Source: Pasteurellaceae bacterium Macca
Lineage (GTDB): Bacteria; Pseudomonadota; Gammaproteobacteria; Enterobacterales; Pasteurellaceae
Direction of reading: 5' to 3'
NCBI GenBank assembly: GCA_023101485.1
Contig: LVZB01000001.1
Location: 1,199,399-1,263,398, forward strand
Length of the DNA stretch: 64,000 bases
Both the position numbers and the translations under genes were made by a program. This document shows, piece by piece, positions 19,723 through 28,322 of this stretch (position 1 is its first letter; each line of letters starts with the position of its first letter). Below the pieces are notes generated by a model. That model had not been told where the DNA came from and did no database searches. It saw only the letters and a list, made by a program, of their open reading frames with translations.

Positions 19723-20271
19723 TTAACGGACACGAAGTGATTGCCCTACTTTTAATTGATACGGTTTACGTAAATTATTCATCGTGGCGATTTCATCTAC
19801 ACTTTTGCCAGAAAGATAAGCGATTAAGAAGAGCGTATCATATTTGCCCACCGTGTAACGGCTGTTGGTGTAGCATCCTTTTTGCATCTGTCCATAAATA
19901 GGGGCATTACTGCTATCACGCACTACTTGGCAATTTCCTACGGTTTCTGTGACTTGATCATTACCTTGGTTGACCACGGGTTTGGGCGTAGGTGCAGTTT
20001 TTTTGATGGGCTTAGGTTGTGTCACTGGCTTAGGTTGCGTCACCGGCTTAGGTTGTGGCACAGAAGTAGGCTGTGGTAATGGCTGAGGTGTGTAGCTTGG
20101 TTGTTGCGGAATTGATTGTGACATTGAACTTGGCATTTCTGTTGGTTGAACATCAGTTTGCCATGGGTTACTTGCATCGGTCACTTCGGTGCTAGAGGAT
20201 TCTGTTGTTGTGCTTGAAGAACAACCGGCTAAAATTGCAGCAACTAAAGGTAATAAAAGGTATTTTTTCAT
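19723..20271 (-). CDS. LysM-domain lipoprotein, short NlpD paralogue
   Basis: A 182-residue lipoprotein (LPLVAAILAGC lipobox). It shares with NlpD a similar N-terminal segment (PWQTDVQPTEMPSSM against GWQSDVQSTSMPESM), a Pro-rich linker with repeated QPKPVT units (about 70-95), and a LysM domain (about 138-182, RYTVGKYDTLFLIAYLSGKS). It stops right after LysM, with no LytM domain. It lies directly upstream of nlpD, so it is probably a tandem duplicate that lost the activator domain. It should bind septal peptidoglycan; any effect on AmiC activation is inference. Confidence 0.85.
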   Translation of the reverse strand: MKKYLLLPLVAAILAGCSSSTTTESSSTEVTDASNPWQTDVQPTEMPSSMSQSIPQQPSYTPQPLPQPTSVPQPKPVTQPKPVTQPKPIKKTAPTPKPVVNQGNDQVTETVGNCQVVRDSSNAPIYGQMQKGCYTNSRYTVGKYDTLFLIAYLSGKSVDEIATMNNLRKPYQLKVGQSLRVR

Positions 20272-20280
20272 ACTGGAGTC

Positions 20281-20865
20281 CTATTTAATAAAGGTATAAA
20301 TGAGATAAATAATTACAGCAAGGGCAACTGTTCCCCAGCCAATGAGTTCAATGGAACGGCGAATTTTCGCTTCATATTTCTCTCCACCCCAGGCTGATAT
20401 TTTTGCCACAAGATAAAAACGGGCAAAACGGGAAATCGCCGCGGTGAGGATAAAAGGTAAAAATGCCATTTGCATTACGCCCGCACAAATTGTAAACAAT
20501 TTATACGGAATTGGCGAGAATCCCGCTAAAAAAACGATAAAAATGCCCCAAGTTTCAAACCAGAGCATCACTTTATCAAAATTACTTTGCATTCCCCAGC
20601 TCGCAATGATCTCTTTTACCCAGTCAAAGGCGAAGTAGCCAATCGCATAACCGATCATTCCTCCCAAAACGGAAGCCACGGCGGTATAAATCGCATAGCG
20701 AGTGGCTTTCTGAGGCTTGGCGATAGACATCGGAATGAGCATCACATCAGGCGGAATGGGGAAAAAGATCGCCTCAATAAAGCTGACAAAACTAAGCCAA
20801 AAGGGGGCAAAACGGTGTTTAGACCAGGCGATCGTTTTATCATAAATAGTGCCAAACAACTGCAT
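20281..20865 (-). CDS. yqaA: YqaA-family (DedA/VTT-like) inner-membrane protein
   Basis: A 194-residue membrane protein. Landmarks are FIEAIFFPIPPDVMLIPMSI near the N-terminus, AVASVLGGMIGYAIGYFAFD, and FLAGFSPIPYKLFTICAGVM with the conserved re-entrant proline motif. Several hydrophobic helices follow to the C-terminus. YqaA/DedA-type proteins are thought to act in lipid movement or membrane homeostasis. Its ATG shares a base with the surE stop (TAATG arrangement), so the two are translationally coupled, as in other gammaproteobacteria. Confidence 0.88.
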   Translation of the reverse strand: MQLFGTIYDKTIAWSKHRFAPFWLSFVSFIEAIFFPIPPDVMLIPMSIAKPQKATRYAIYTAVASVLGGMIGYAIGYFAFDWVKEIIASWGMQSNFDKVMLWFETWGIFIVFLAGFSPIPYKLFTICAGVMQMAFLPFILTAAISRFARFYLVAKISAWGGEKYEAKIRRSIELIGWGTVALAVIIYLIYTFIK

Positions 20866-21626
20866 TAAAAAACCTCTTCTAAGGCATTAAGGGCGGAATA
20901 GGCAGTCATATCCGCGTGAAGTGGCGTAATCGAAACCGCATTATGGGCAATGGCGTAAAAATCCGTGCCTTGGGTATTATCATCAAGGGATTGCCCATTT
21001 TTGCCAAGCCAGTAAATGGCGTGACCACGGGGATCTTCTTGGGAAATAATTTCCGCTGCGGGGGTACGTTTGCCTAAGCGTGTGGCTTGTACGCCCGTTA
21101 ATTCCTCATAGGGAATATTTGGCACATTGACGTTTAAGACGTGCGCCGTGGGGACAAGTTCCACAGAAATTTTATTTAAAAGATCTAACACGACTTGGGC
21201 CGCCGTGGCAAAGTGCCATTTTTCAAGGGGGAGGGCTTGGCGAGGTTCGACTAAGGAAATCGCAATCGAAGGTAGCGGTAAATGGCGACCCTCTAATGCG
21301 GCTGCGACCGTGCCTGAATAGACCACATCATCGCCTAAATTCGCCCCGTGATTGATGCCTGAGATCACCAAATCAAAGGGCGTCTCTAAAAAGCCATTAA
21401 GGGTTAAATGCACGCAGTCAGCAGGTGTGCCAACGACACTGTAATCGCCATTTTCAAATCGATGCACACGCAGTGGATCGACTAAGGTTAAGCAACTGGA
21501 GGCCGCACTGCGATTGCGGTCGGGGGCAACAATCGTGACGAGATGCTCAGCTTGGCGGAGCGCCTTCGCCAGCGTTTGAATGCCGAGGGCGTTAAAGCCA
21601 TCATCATTGCTGATAAGAATATTCAT
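20865..21626 (-). CDS. surE: 5'/3'-nucleotidase SurE
   Basis: A 253-residue SurE phosphatase acting on nucleoside monophosphates. The catalytic N-terminus MNILISNDDGFNALGIQTLA holds the metal-binding NDD, followed by VAPDRNRSAAS, GTPADCVHLTL and VISGINHGANLGDDVVYSGT. It is the first gene of surE-yqaA-lysM-nlpD. No pcm gene is present between surE and nlpD. Confidence 0.96.
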   Translation of the reverse strand: MNILISNDDGFNALGIQTLAKALRQAEHLVTIVAPDRNRSAASSCLTLVDPLRVHRFENGDYSVVGTPADCVHLTLNGFLETPFDLVISGINHGANLGDDVVYSGTVAAALEGRHLPLPSIAISLVEPRQALPLEKWHFATAAQVVLDLLNKISVELVPTAHVLNVNVPNIPYEELTGVQATRLGKRTPAAEIISQEDPRGHAIYWLGKNGQSLDDNTQGTDFYAIAHNAVSITPLHADMTAYSALNALEEVF

Positions 21627-21672
21627 AAGTTCCTTGGTAAAAAGTTCCTAAAAAATGACCGCTTGTAAGGGC

Positions 21673-22929
21673 TTAATCCGTCGGGATTAGCTGTTCTAAA
21701 CGCCATAAATCTGCCCATTCTGCACGGGCTTTGATGAGATAAGTTTTCTCATCATCTACCATAATTTCCACCGCTTGTGGGCGAGAGTTATAGGTGGAAG
21801 ACATTGCCGAGCCGTAAGCCCCTGCAGAGCGTAGGGCAATGAGATCGCCTTCGGCAAGGGCGAGTTCTCGATTCTTGCCGAGAAAATCGGCGGTTTCACA
21901 GATGGGGCCGACCACATCGTAAGTGGCTTTTTCCCGAGGGAGTGTGCGATCTACCTCAATGATCTGCATATAGGCTTCATACAGGGCTGGGCGGATCATA
22001 TCGTTCATCCCCGTATCGACAATGGCAAAACGGCGATCTTCATTCTCTTTGAGGTATTCCACTTTGGTCAGCAAAATGCCGGCATTGGCGGTAATTGCCC
22101 GACCGGGTTCGAGAATAATTTCAAGGTCGGGATAATCCGCTAATTTTGCCAATAACGCTTGGGCATATTCCTGTGGGTGGGGCGGGGTTTCGCCGTTGTA
22201 AGGCACGCCTAAACCGCCCCCTAAATCGAGGTGTTTTAAGTGAATACCGTCTTGTTTGAGCTGTTCCATTAAATGGATCAGACGATCTGTGGCGTCTAAA
22301 AAGGGTTGTAATTCCGTTAGCTGTGAGCCGATATGGCAGTCCATCCCCACAATCGCCACATTGGGTAGGCTTTGAGCAAGGCGATAAACCTCCCTTGCTT
22401 GGCGGACACTTATGCCAAATTTATTCTCTTTTAAGCCGGTGGAAATATAGGGGTGGGTGTGGGCATCCACATCGGGATTAACGCGTAATGAGATCTGGGC
22501 GATTTTGCCTAGTTCCCCTGCCACCGCGTTAATCTGTTTGAGTTCGGAAATGGATTCCACATTAAAACAGCGGATGCCGACTTCCAATGCCCGTGCAATC
22601 TCTTTGGCGGATTTTGCGACCCCTGAAAAGACGATTTTACGGGCCTCGCCCCCTGCGGTGAGCACACGCTCTAATTCCCCTTGGGAAACAATGTCAAAGC
22701 CTGAACCAAGGCGAGCCATCAGGTTAAGGAGGGCAATATTGGAATTGGATTTCACCGCAAAACAGATTAAATGTGGGTGCGTGCCGAGGGCATTGTTAAA
22801 GGCGTGCCAATGGCGTTCTAATGTTGCACGGGAATAAATGTACGCTGGCGTGCCATATTGCTGGGCAATGTCGGCAACGGCAACATTTTCCGCAAACAGT
22901 TGTTGGTTTTTATAGTTAAAAAAGTCCAT
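21673..22929 (-). CDS. lysA: Diaminopimelate decarboxylase
   Basis: A 418-residue PLP enzyme that makes lysine from meso-diaminopimelate. The PLP lysine is in LICFAVKSNSNIALLNLMAR, the phosphate-binding glycine loop in HLDLGGGLGVPYN, EPGRAITANAGILLTKVEYL follows, and the second active-site residue is in VGPICETADFLGKNRELALA. Length is normal. The small lptM gene lies just upstream on the same strand, an arrangement typical of Pasteurellaceae. A USS separates the two. Confidence 0.97.
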   Translation of the reverse strand: MDFFNYKNQQLFAENVAVADIAQQYGTPAYIYSRATLERHWHAFNNALGTHPHLICFAVKSNSNIALLNLMARLGSGFDIVSQGELERVLTAGGEARKIVFSGVAKSAKEIARALEVGIRCFNVESISELKQINAVAGELGKIAQISLRVNPDVDAHTHPYISTGLKENKFGISVRQAREVYRLAQSLPNVAIVGMDCHIGSQLTELQPFLDATDRLIHLMEQLKQDGIHLKHLDLGGGLGVPYNGETPPHPQEYAQALLAKLADYPDLEIILEPGRAITANAGILLTKVEYLKENEDRRFAIVDTGMNDMIRPALYEAYMQIIEVDRTLPREKATYDVVGPICETADFLGKNRELALAEGDLIALRSAGAYGSAMSSTYNSRPQAVEIMVDDEKTYLIKARAEWADLWRLEQLIPTD

Positions 22930-22998
22930 TATGTTTGAAATTCGTTGTGTGTTGCAAAAAAAGGAAAAAAATCGACCGCTTGTAAGGGGTGATTTTAC

Positions 22999-23109
22999 CT
23001 AGGCTTGTTTTTGTTGTTGTGGTGCTTTTTCCGGAAAATAGAGTGGGCCTTTTACACCACAAGCTGTGAGAAAACCGGCTAATGCTAGGAGAATCAATAA
23101 TTTTTTCAT
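22999..23109 (-). CDS. lptM: LPS translocon maturation chaperone LptM (YifL-like lipoprotein)
   Basis: A 36-residue lipoprotein: a short signal MKKLLILLALAGFLTAC, then GVKGPLYFPEKAPQQQKQA. The C-G-x-K-G-P-L-Y-x-P motif right after the lipobox cysteine is the LptM/YifL signature. LptM assists assembly and oxidative maturation of the LptD-LptE outer-membrane LPS translocon. AGGTGA lies just before the ATG at 23109. The position directly upstream of lysA supports the call. Confidence 0.88.
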   Translation of the reverse strand: MKKLLILLALAGFLTACGVKGPLYFPEKAPQQQKQA

Positions 23110-23206
23110 AATCACCTCGTCAAAAATAGTTGTCCCGATTGTACCGAAGAACGGAAATTGTCGCAAAGAAAAAGCCGTTTAAACTTTCGCTTAAACGGCT
23201 TATACG

Positions 23207-25282
23207 CTATTTCGTTTTTTTCAACGCCTTAGCCGCCGTTTTCAGTGACGGCTCTTTTTTGCTTGTCGCTTTAGCCGGTGCTTTTTTAGCGGGTTTGACC
23301 GTTTTTTCTGCCTTGGTCGTTTTTTCTGATTTGGCAGGTTTCTCCGCTTTTCCTGTTTTTTCTGCTTTAGCCGATTTTGACCCTTTTTTGACCGCTTGTT
23401 TTGCATTTTGTGCTAATGGGGCACCGTTGGCTTGTTGCCACTCTTGTAATTTGGTGAAGAATACGCGTCCCATTGGGCGTGGATCACCGGAGAAGAGCGT
23501 TTGTAAGCCATTATTTTCAATAATCTGACGGCGAATCGCTAAACGTTCTTGGTGATTTTCCGCTAAACGGATAGCTTGCGCGACATACTCATCAACACTA
23601 TGGGTAATTAACCACTCAGGTAAGCCTAAACGTTTGAATAAGCCTTCATCAATATGTTCATGGACTTCGGGGCCGGTTTTGCAAACACCAATTAAACCTA
23701 AAGTTACCATATCAATAATGCCATTAGTGTTGCCGAATGGGAATGGGTTGACCATCATATCGCAGTTGTACAGAATACGGAGATACTGATCATAAGGTGT
23801 ATGGGCGTGGGCGGTGGCATCATTCCCTAAGTAGCTTTTAATAAAGCGTTCAACATAAGGGTGGGTAATGCCCGTTGATTGTCCAAGAGCAAAGTGGAAG
23901 TGAACTTTCACATTTGCGCGATCACGAATCGCTTTTAACGCATTTAAGAAGTATGGGTTGAGCTTCATGGTTGTTGCGGCAATACCAATATTCACCACCT
24001 CTGGATTTTCCCGTAAACGGTATTCCACCGAAGTTGGCGCAAGGGCTGATGGCACATAAGGGAGTGCATCTTTTGGTAAGCGTAGCAGTTTTTCGCTAAA
24101 ACAGCTTTCTGACCCCACGTAATCATCTTCAACAATCACATATTCAATGAAATCGGAATGAGTGGTGGCGGGATGACCTAATGCAATGGCTTGAATTGGC
24201 GCTAAACGGGTATTACTTGCAAAAATGGTCGTCAGATCCATACCAATACTTGGCATATAGAAAATAGCCGCTTGATTTTCTGTACAAATCTGTTTAACGG
24301 ACGTTAATTTGGTGAAAATATTACCAGCATCTAATTCAATAAATTCATCAAAGACATTGCGGCCATCTTCATCTACGGCTGAACCACCAATCCCAATAAG
24401 GTGGAAAAGCTCACGGGCAGCAATCATAGAGGTAGAGTGGGTGCGATAAATAGAATGTGCTGCGTGGAAATGTTCCAATAACACGACCATAACAGGTTTG
24501 CCATTACGCTCACCAATTTGAGTAATATTTTGACGATCTTCCCAACCACCTTCGACTAAATGTTTCCGAATGACTTGGTTTAATGCGCGTTTCACATCAT
24601 GCTTATTTGCTGCAATATCATAGCTACAGTGCATATAGACATCGTGGGAAATCGCATTTGGTACGCTGTTTAAATTTTTTAGTTGCGCGAGTTTTTCAGG
24701 GAACCATTGCAAAATCGTACTACGTTTGGCGAAGGACGGCTCTGTCCCAATAAAGCGTGGCGATTGCAGGGAGAAACAGAGGGATGCGCATAATTCGGGA
24801 TCAATATTCCAAATCGTATCAAGATTGATAGGAATCATAGATTCTGGCAGATACATAATACAGAATTTAATTAATGCAGTCTTGGTTGGTGTCAAGATAA
24901 TATCACTGCTCTTTTTATCATCATTTGAATTATATGAACGGAGAATATGATCGGTATTCACATAAGGTGAGCTAGCGAAAATTAAGCTCATCCAACGTTG
25001 TAAAGTTAAAAAGCGTAATGCGCCAGATTCTGAAATATTTAACTCCGGATCTTCAAATAACAGCGTGATTGCATTTGCCATGCGAGTACAGAAATGAACC
25101 GTTTTCTCTTGTTCTAACTGGGCTAATTGAGGTGGATAGTTAATTTCAATCTCATAAGTACCACCAAAATTACTGTCTAGTTTTTCGAGAATACGAAGAA
25201 GCTCACGGCAAGATAATTCATGATCTTTTGCTTTTACTGCTTGTTCAAAGCGAATAACGCTTGGTTGTGTATTTTCTGACAT
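23207..25282 (-). CDS. ngt: HMW1C-like cytoplasmic N-glycosyltransferase with Lys/Ala-rich C-terminal extension
   Basis: A 691-residue GT41-type enzyme that is very close to the A. pleuropneumoniae N-glycosyltransferase (about 620 residues), which puts single glucose residues on Asn in N-x-S/T sequons of adhesins. Shared stretches include SCRELLRILEKLDSNFGG, FLTLQRWMSLIFASSPYVN, SAISHDVYMHCSY-like ISHDVYMHCSYDIAANKHDV, IEYVIVEDDYVGSESCFSEK and NTNGIIDMVTLGLIGVCKTG. Residues 627-691 are an added Lys/Ala/Glu repeat tail (AEKT, AEKP units, ending ALKKTK), absent from the known enzyme. The tail begins with a USS read as AKQAVKK. rimO lies upstream as in A. pleuropneumoniae, but the glucose-extending agt gene is missing downstream. 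Confidence 0.94.
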   Translation of the reverse strand: MSENTQPSVIRFEQAVKAKDHELSCRELLRILEKLDSNFGGTYEIEINYPPQLAQLEQEKTVHFCTRMANAITLLFEDPELNISESGALRFLTLQRWMSLIFASSPYVNTDHILRSYNSNDDKKSSDIILTPTKTALIKFCIMYLPESMIPINLDTIWNIDPELCASLCFSLQSPRFIGTEPSFAKRSTILQWFPEKLAQLKNLNSVPNAISHDVYMHCSYDIAANKHDVKRALNQVIRKHLVEGGWEDRQNITQIGERNGKPVMVVLLEHFHAAHSIYRTHSTSMIAARELFHLIGIGGSAVDEDGRNVFDEFIELDAGNIFTKLTSVKQICTENQAAIFYMPSIGMDLTTIFASNTRLAPIQAIALGHPATTHSDFIEYVIVEDDYVGSESCFSEKLLRLPKDALPYVPSALAPTSVEYRLRENPEVVNIGIAATTMKLNPYFLNALKAIRDRANVKVHFHFALGQSTGITHPYVERFIKSYLGNDATAHAHTPYDQYLRILYNCDMMVNPFPFGNTNGIIDMVTLGLIGVCKTGPEVHEHIDEGLFKRLGLPEWLITHSVDEYVAQAIRLAENHQERLAIRRQIIENNGLQTLFSGDPRPMGRVFFTKLQEWQQANGAPLAQNAKQAVKKGSKSAKAEKTGKAEKPAKSEKTTKAEKTVKPAKKAPAKATSKKEPSLKTAAKALKKTK

Positions 25283-25294
25283 AATGAATCCTTT

Positions 25295-26626
25295 TTAATA
25301 AGTACCCCAGAGATCGTATTCGTCTGCTTGGGTAATGGTTACAGAAATAATATCACCCACTTTTACTTCTGCATTTTTCGAATTTTCAATATAGACCACA
25401 CCATCAATCTCCGGTGCATCCGCCATTGAACGCCCAATGATGCCTTCATCGTCAATTTCATCAATAATGACAGAAAGCGTTTTGCCAATCTTTTGTGCTA
25501 AGCGATTGGCAGAAATTTGTTGTTGAAGTTGCATAAAGCGGTGGAAGCGTTCTTCTTTCACCTCTTCTGGTATTTGATCTGCCATATCCGTTGCCACAGC
25601 CCCTTCTACTGGGCTAAATTTAAAGCAACCGACTCGGTCAAGTTGTGCTTCTTGCAAGAAATCCAGCAGTAATTGGAAATCCTCTTCCGTTTCCCCCGGA
25701 AAGCCCACAATAAATGTGGAACGTAGGGTTAATTCAGGGCAAATTTCACGCCATTTTTTGATCCGCTCTAAGGTGCGTTCAATCGATCCTGGGCGTTTCA
25801 TCGCTTTGAGAATTTTCGGGCTGGCGTGTTGGAGTGGAATATCCAAATAAGGCAAGATTTTACCCTGTGCCATTAAAGGAATTAAATCATCAACGTGGGG
25901 ATAAGGATAAACATAGTGCAAACGTACCCAAGCCCCTAATGAGCCGAGTTTTTCACACAATGTCATCAAATCATTTTTGATGGGCATTCCATTCCAGAAA
26001 ACGGTTTTTGAACCACTCTCTTTTTTCTTATCTAAGGCATAGGCGGAGGTATCTTGTGATACCACAAGAATTTCTTTCACACCGGCATCGACTAAGCGTT
26101 TCGCTTCATCTAAGACTTGCACGATAGAACGGCTATCTAAATCCCCTCGCATTGATGGGATAATACAGAAAGTACAGCGATGATCGCAACCTTCGGAGAT
26201 TTTTAAATAGGCATAATGCTTCGGTGTGAGTTTGACCCCTTGCTTTGGCACAAGATTGACATAGGGGTTATATTCAGGGCGAGGGACATATTTATGCACA
26301 TGTTTCATCACCGCTTCATAGCTATGCGGTCCTGTGATTTCCAACACTTTAGGGTGGACTTCACGAATTTGATCTTCCTTTGCGCCTAAACAGCCCGTGA
26401 CAATCACTCTGCCGTTGGCTTCTAAGGCTTCGCCGATGGATTCGAGGGATTCTTGCACCGCACTATCAATAAAACCACAGGTATTGACAATCACTAAATC
26501 CGCACCTTCGTAGCTTGGGATAATGTTGTAGCCATCGGCGCGTAATTCCGTGAGGATACGTTCAGAATCGACCAAATTTTTAGGACAACCGAGGCTGACA
26601 AAGCCAATATTAGGTGTTGAACTCAT
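25295..26626 (-). CDS. rimO: Ribosomal protein S12 methylthiotransferase
   Basis: A 443-residue radical-SAM enzyme that methylthiolates Asp88 of ribosomal protein S12. An N-terminal UPF0004 domain ([20 protein letters not shown], with two more cysteines in [11 protein letters not shown] and [12 protein letters not shown]) is followed by the radical-SAM cluster motif [11 protein letters not shown] and a C-terminal TRAM domain. I chose the ATG at 26626 (MSSTPNIG); the longer in-frame reading adds a hydrophobic leader atypical for RimO and runs into a terminator. It ends 12 bases before ngt, so rimO and ngt are probably one operon. Confidence 0.95.
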   Translation of the reverse strand: MSSTPNIGFVSLGCPKNLVDSERILTELRADGYNIIPSYEGADLVIVNTCGFIDSAVQESLESIGEALEANGRVIVTGCLGAKEDQIREVHPKVLEITGPHSYEAVMKHVHKYVPRPEYNPYVNLVPKQGVKLTPKHYAYLKISEGCDHRCTFCIIPSMRGDLDSRSIVQVLDEAKRLVDAGVKEILVVSQDTSAYALDKKKESGSKTVFWNGMPIKNDLMTLCEKLGSLGAWVRLHYVYPYPHVDDLIPLMAQGKILPYLDIPLQHASPKILKAMKRPGSIERTLERIKKWREICPELTLRSTFIVGFPGETEEDFQLLLDFLQEAQLDRVGCFKFSPVEGAVATDMADQIPEEVKEERFHRFMQLQQQISANRLAQKIGKTLSVIIDEIDDEGIIGRSMADAPEIDGVVYIENSKNAEVKVGDIISVTITQADEYDLWGTY

Positions 26627-26660
26627 AAAACAATCAAAAATTAAGAAAATGATAAAAAGT

Positions 26661-26687
26661 AAACCGATGAAAATCCCATCGGTTTTT
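26661..26687 (-). terminator. Terminator of mtnN, upstream of rimO
   Basis: On the minus strand AAACCGATG / CATCGGTTT form a stem around a short loop, followed by ACTTTTTATC. It separates mtnN from rimO-ngt. Confidence 0.8.
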
Positions 26688-26782
26688 AAAATTGGGGGCG
26701 AATTGTACAAAATTTAGAGCAAGATTTCGATAATAAAGTCAGGAATATCTGCAAGTTTTTGTAAAATAATGAAGTTTTCCGC

Positions 26783-27478
26783 CTACGATGCCCACCGTTT
26801 TAACATGGCTAATACAATTTTGGAGGATTTTTCCGCTGCAAGGGGTAAAAATTCTTCAAAGGAGAGGTGGGAAACTTTATCCGCCACATCTGAAATCGCA
26901 CGAACAACCACAAACGGCACTTGGAAAGCGTGGCATACTTGGGCAATGGAAGCGGCTTCCATTTCTACTGCAATAATGGCAGGAAAATCGTGACGTAAGC
27001 GGTCGATTTTTTCTTGCGAATTGATAAATTGATCACCACTGCCAATTAAGCCCGACACCACATTCACACTCGCTTCGGTGGCTTTTTGTGTGGCGAGCTC
27101 TACCAGTGATTGATCGGAAAGAAAAGTCGCTGGGTTTGCGGGCAGTTGCCCCTTCGCATAGCCAAAGGCAGTGACATCAACATCGTGGTGACACACCTCT
27201 GTGGATACCACAATATCTCCCACATTCAATGTCGGGGCAAGCCCACCGGCAGAGCCCGTGTTAATAATAAGATCAGGCTTTGCCAATTCTAACAGTAACG
27301 CCGTGCCCACTGCCGCGGCGGTTTTACCAATCCCTGATTGAAGGAGGGCGACATCCACGCCGTCGATTTTACCTTGATAAATTTTGCCACCTGCAATCTC
27401 AATCATCTGCGGTGCTTGCATTTGCCCCGCTAGGATTGCCACTTCCTGCGCCATTGCGCCAATAATCCCGACTTTCAT
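26783..27478 (-). CDS. mtnN: 5'-methylthioadenosine/S-adenosylhomocysteine nucleosidase
   Basis: A 231-residue Pfs enzyme that cleaves MTA and SAH and feeds the LuxS autoinducer-2 route. The N-terminus [20 protein letters not shown] contains the catalytic glutamate. [31 protein letters not shown] and [19 protein letters not shown], with the catalytic aspartate, are as expected. Length matches E. coli Pfs. Confidence 0.96.
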   Translation of the reverse strand: MKVGIIGAMAQEVAILAGQMQAPQMIEIAGGKIYQGKIDGVDVALLQSGIGKTAAAVGTALLLELAKPDLIINTGSAGGLAPTLNVGDIVVSTEVCHHDVDVTAFGYAKGQLPANPATFLSDQSLVELATQKATEASVNVVSGLIGSGDQFINSQEKIDRLRHDFPAIIAVEMEAASIAQVCHAFQVPFVVVRAISDVADKVSHLSFEEFLPLAAEKSSKIVLAMLKRWAS

Positions 27479-27506
27479 CGCCGTCCTCTTGTTTTATGGA
27501 AAAGAA

Positions 27507-27525
27507 AACCGCCCCGAGGGCGGTT
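27507..27525 (-). terminator. Hairpin with T-run just upstream of mtnN
   Basis: AACCGCCC-CGA-GGGCGGTT, an 8-bp stem followed on the minus strand by TTTCTTTTCC. It looks like an intrinsic terminator reading toward mtnN, but no gene was found upstream on that strand. It could be an mtnN attenuator or end an unseen small RNA. Confidence 0.55.
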
Positions 27526-27673
27526 GTTGATGTCGCCATTGTAAAGGGCTTTCCGAGGTGGAGCAAGGGGGGAAAAGACGGGATTTTTCCCCTAACCGCT
27601 TGCTTTGTGAGAATGATCGGGCTATTTTATCGCCATGACAACTCAATTTTCCTCTTTATTATAGGAGCCGATG

Positions 27674-28219
27674 ATGACCATTATCCAACTTATCCCCCCA
27701 ACTTTTGCACACCTTGCTGAATTGCAAGCCTATAAAGAGGCTTTTGCGAAAATCAATGTTCGCCCAATGGGGAGTTGCTTGTCGGATTTTGACCGCGTGG
27801 AACACGCTCTCGATTTTATGCTTGCCCTTGCTGGCACGATTCACCCCACACAAGGCTTTACCAAAGTGGCAGATAGCCCTTTTCTTGCGTGGCATTTAGC
27901 GGAAAATAAAATGGTGGGGGTAGTGAATATCCGCCATTCACTGAATGAATTTTTACTCAATGTTGGAGGGCATATTGGTTACTCCATTCACCCTGATTAT
28001 TGGGGCAAAGGGCTTGGCACAGAACAACTGCGTTTAGCATTATTGGAAACGGATAAACTTGGCATTGAAAAGGTGCTGATTACCTGCAACAAAACCAATA
28101 TCGGCTCTCGCCAAGTGATCGAACGTAACGGCGGTGTGCTAGAAAATGAAGTGCCTTTCACTGACGGCTCAACTCGCCAACGCTTTTGGATCAGCAGAAC
28201 GCCGTGCAAAAAAGCATAA
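27674..28219 (+). CDS. GNAT-family N-acetyltransferase
   Basis: A protein of about 181 residues with the GNAT acetyl-CoA loop: HIGYSIHPDYWGKGLGTEQL, a Q/R-x-x-G-x-G/A-like variant in motif A. IEKVLITCNKTNIGSRQVIE and RNGG follow in motif B. It resembles the YkkB/YdaF-like cytoplasmic acetyltransferases; the substrate cannot be predicted. Two adjacent ATGs occur at 27671 and 27674, and TAGGAG is better spaced for the second. A USS lies directly beyond the stop. It stands alone between a terminator and the Sel1 gene. Confidence 0.82.
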   Translation: MTIIQLIPPTFAHLAELQAYKEAFAKINVRPMGSCLSDFDRVEHALDFMLALAGTIHPTQGFTKVADSPFLAWHLAENKMVGVVNIRHSLNEFLLNVGGHIGYSIHPDYWGKGLGTEQLRLALLETDKLGIEKVLITCNKTNIGSRQVIERNGGVLENEVPFTDGSTRQRFWISRTPCKKA

Positions 28220-28322
28220 AAATTTGACCGCTTGTGTGGTTAATTTAAAAATGACTTTGAGATAAAAGTGATTAAGAATAAACTATATTGCATCATTTAT
28301 TATGCTTTTGTGAGGAGAAAAA

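Noticed and set aside
25295-26710. RimO start at 26710
   Set aside because: The extra 28 residues form a hydrophobic stretch untypical of a cytoplasmic radical-SAM enzyme, and the region holds the mtnN terminator.
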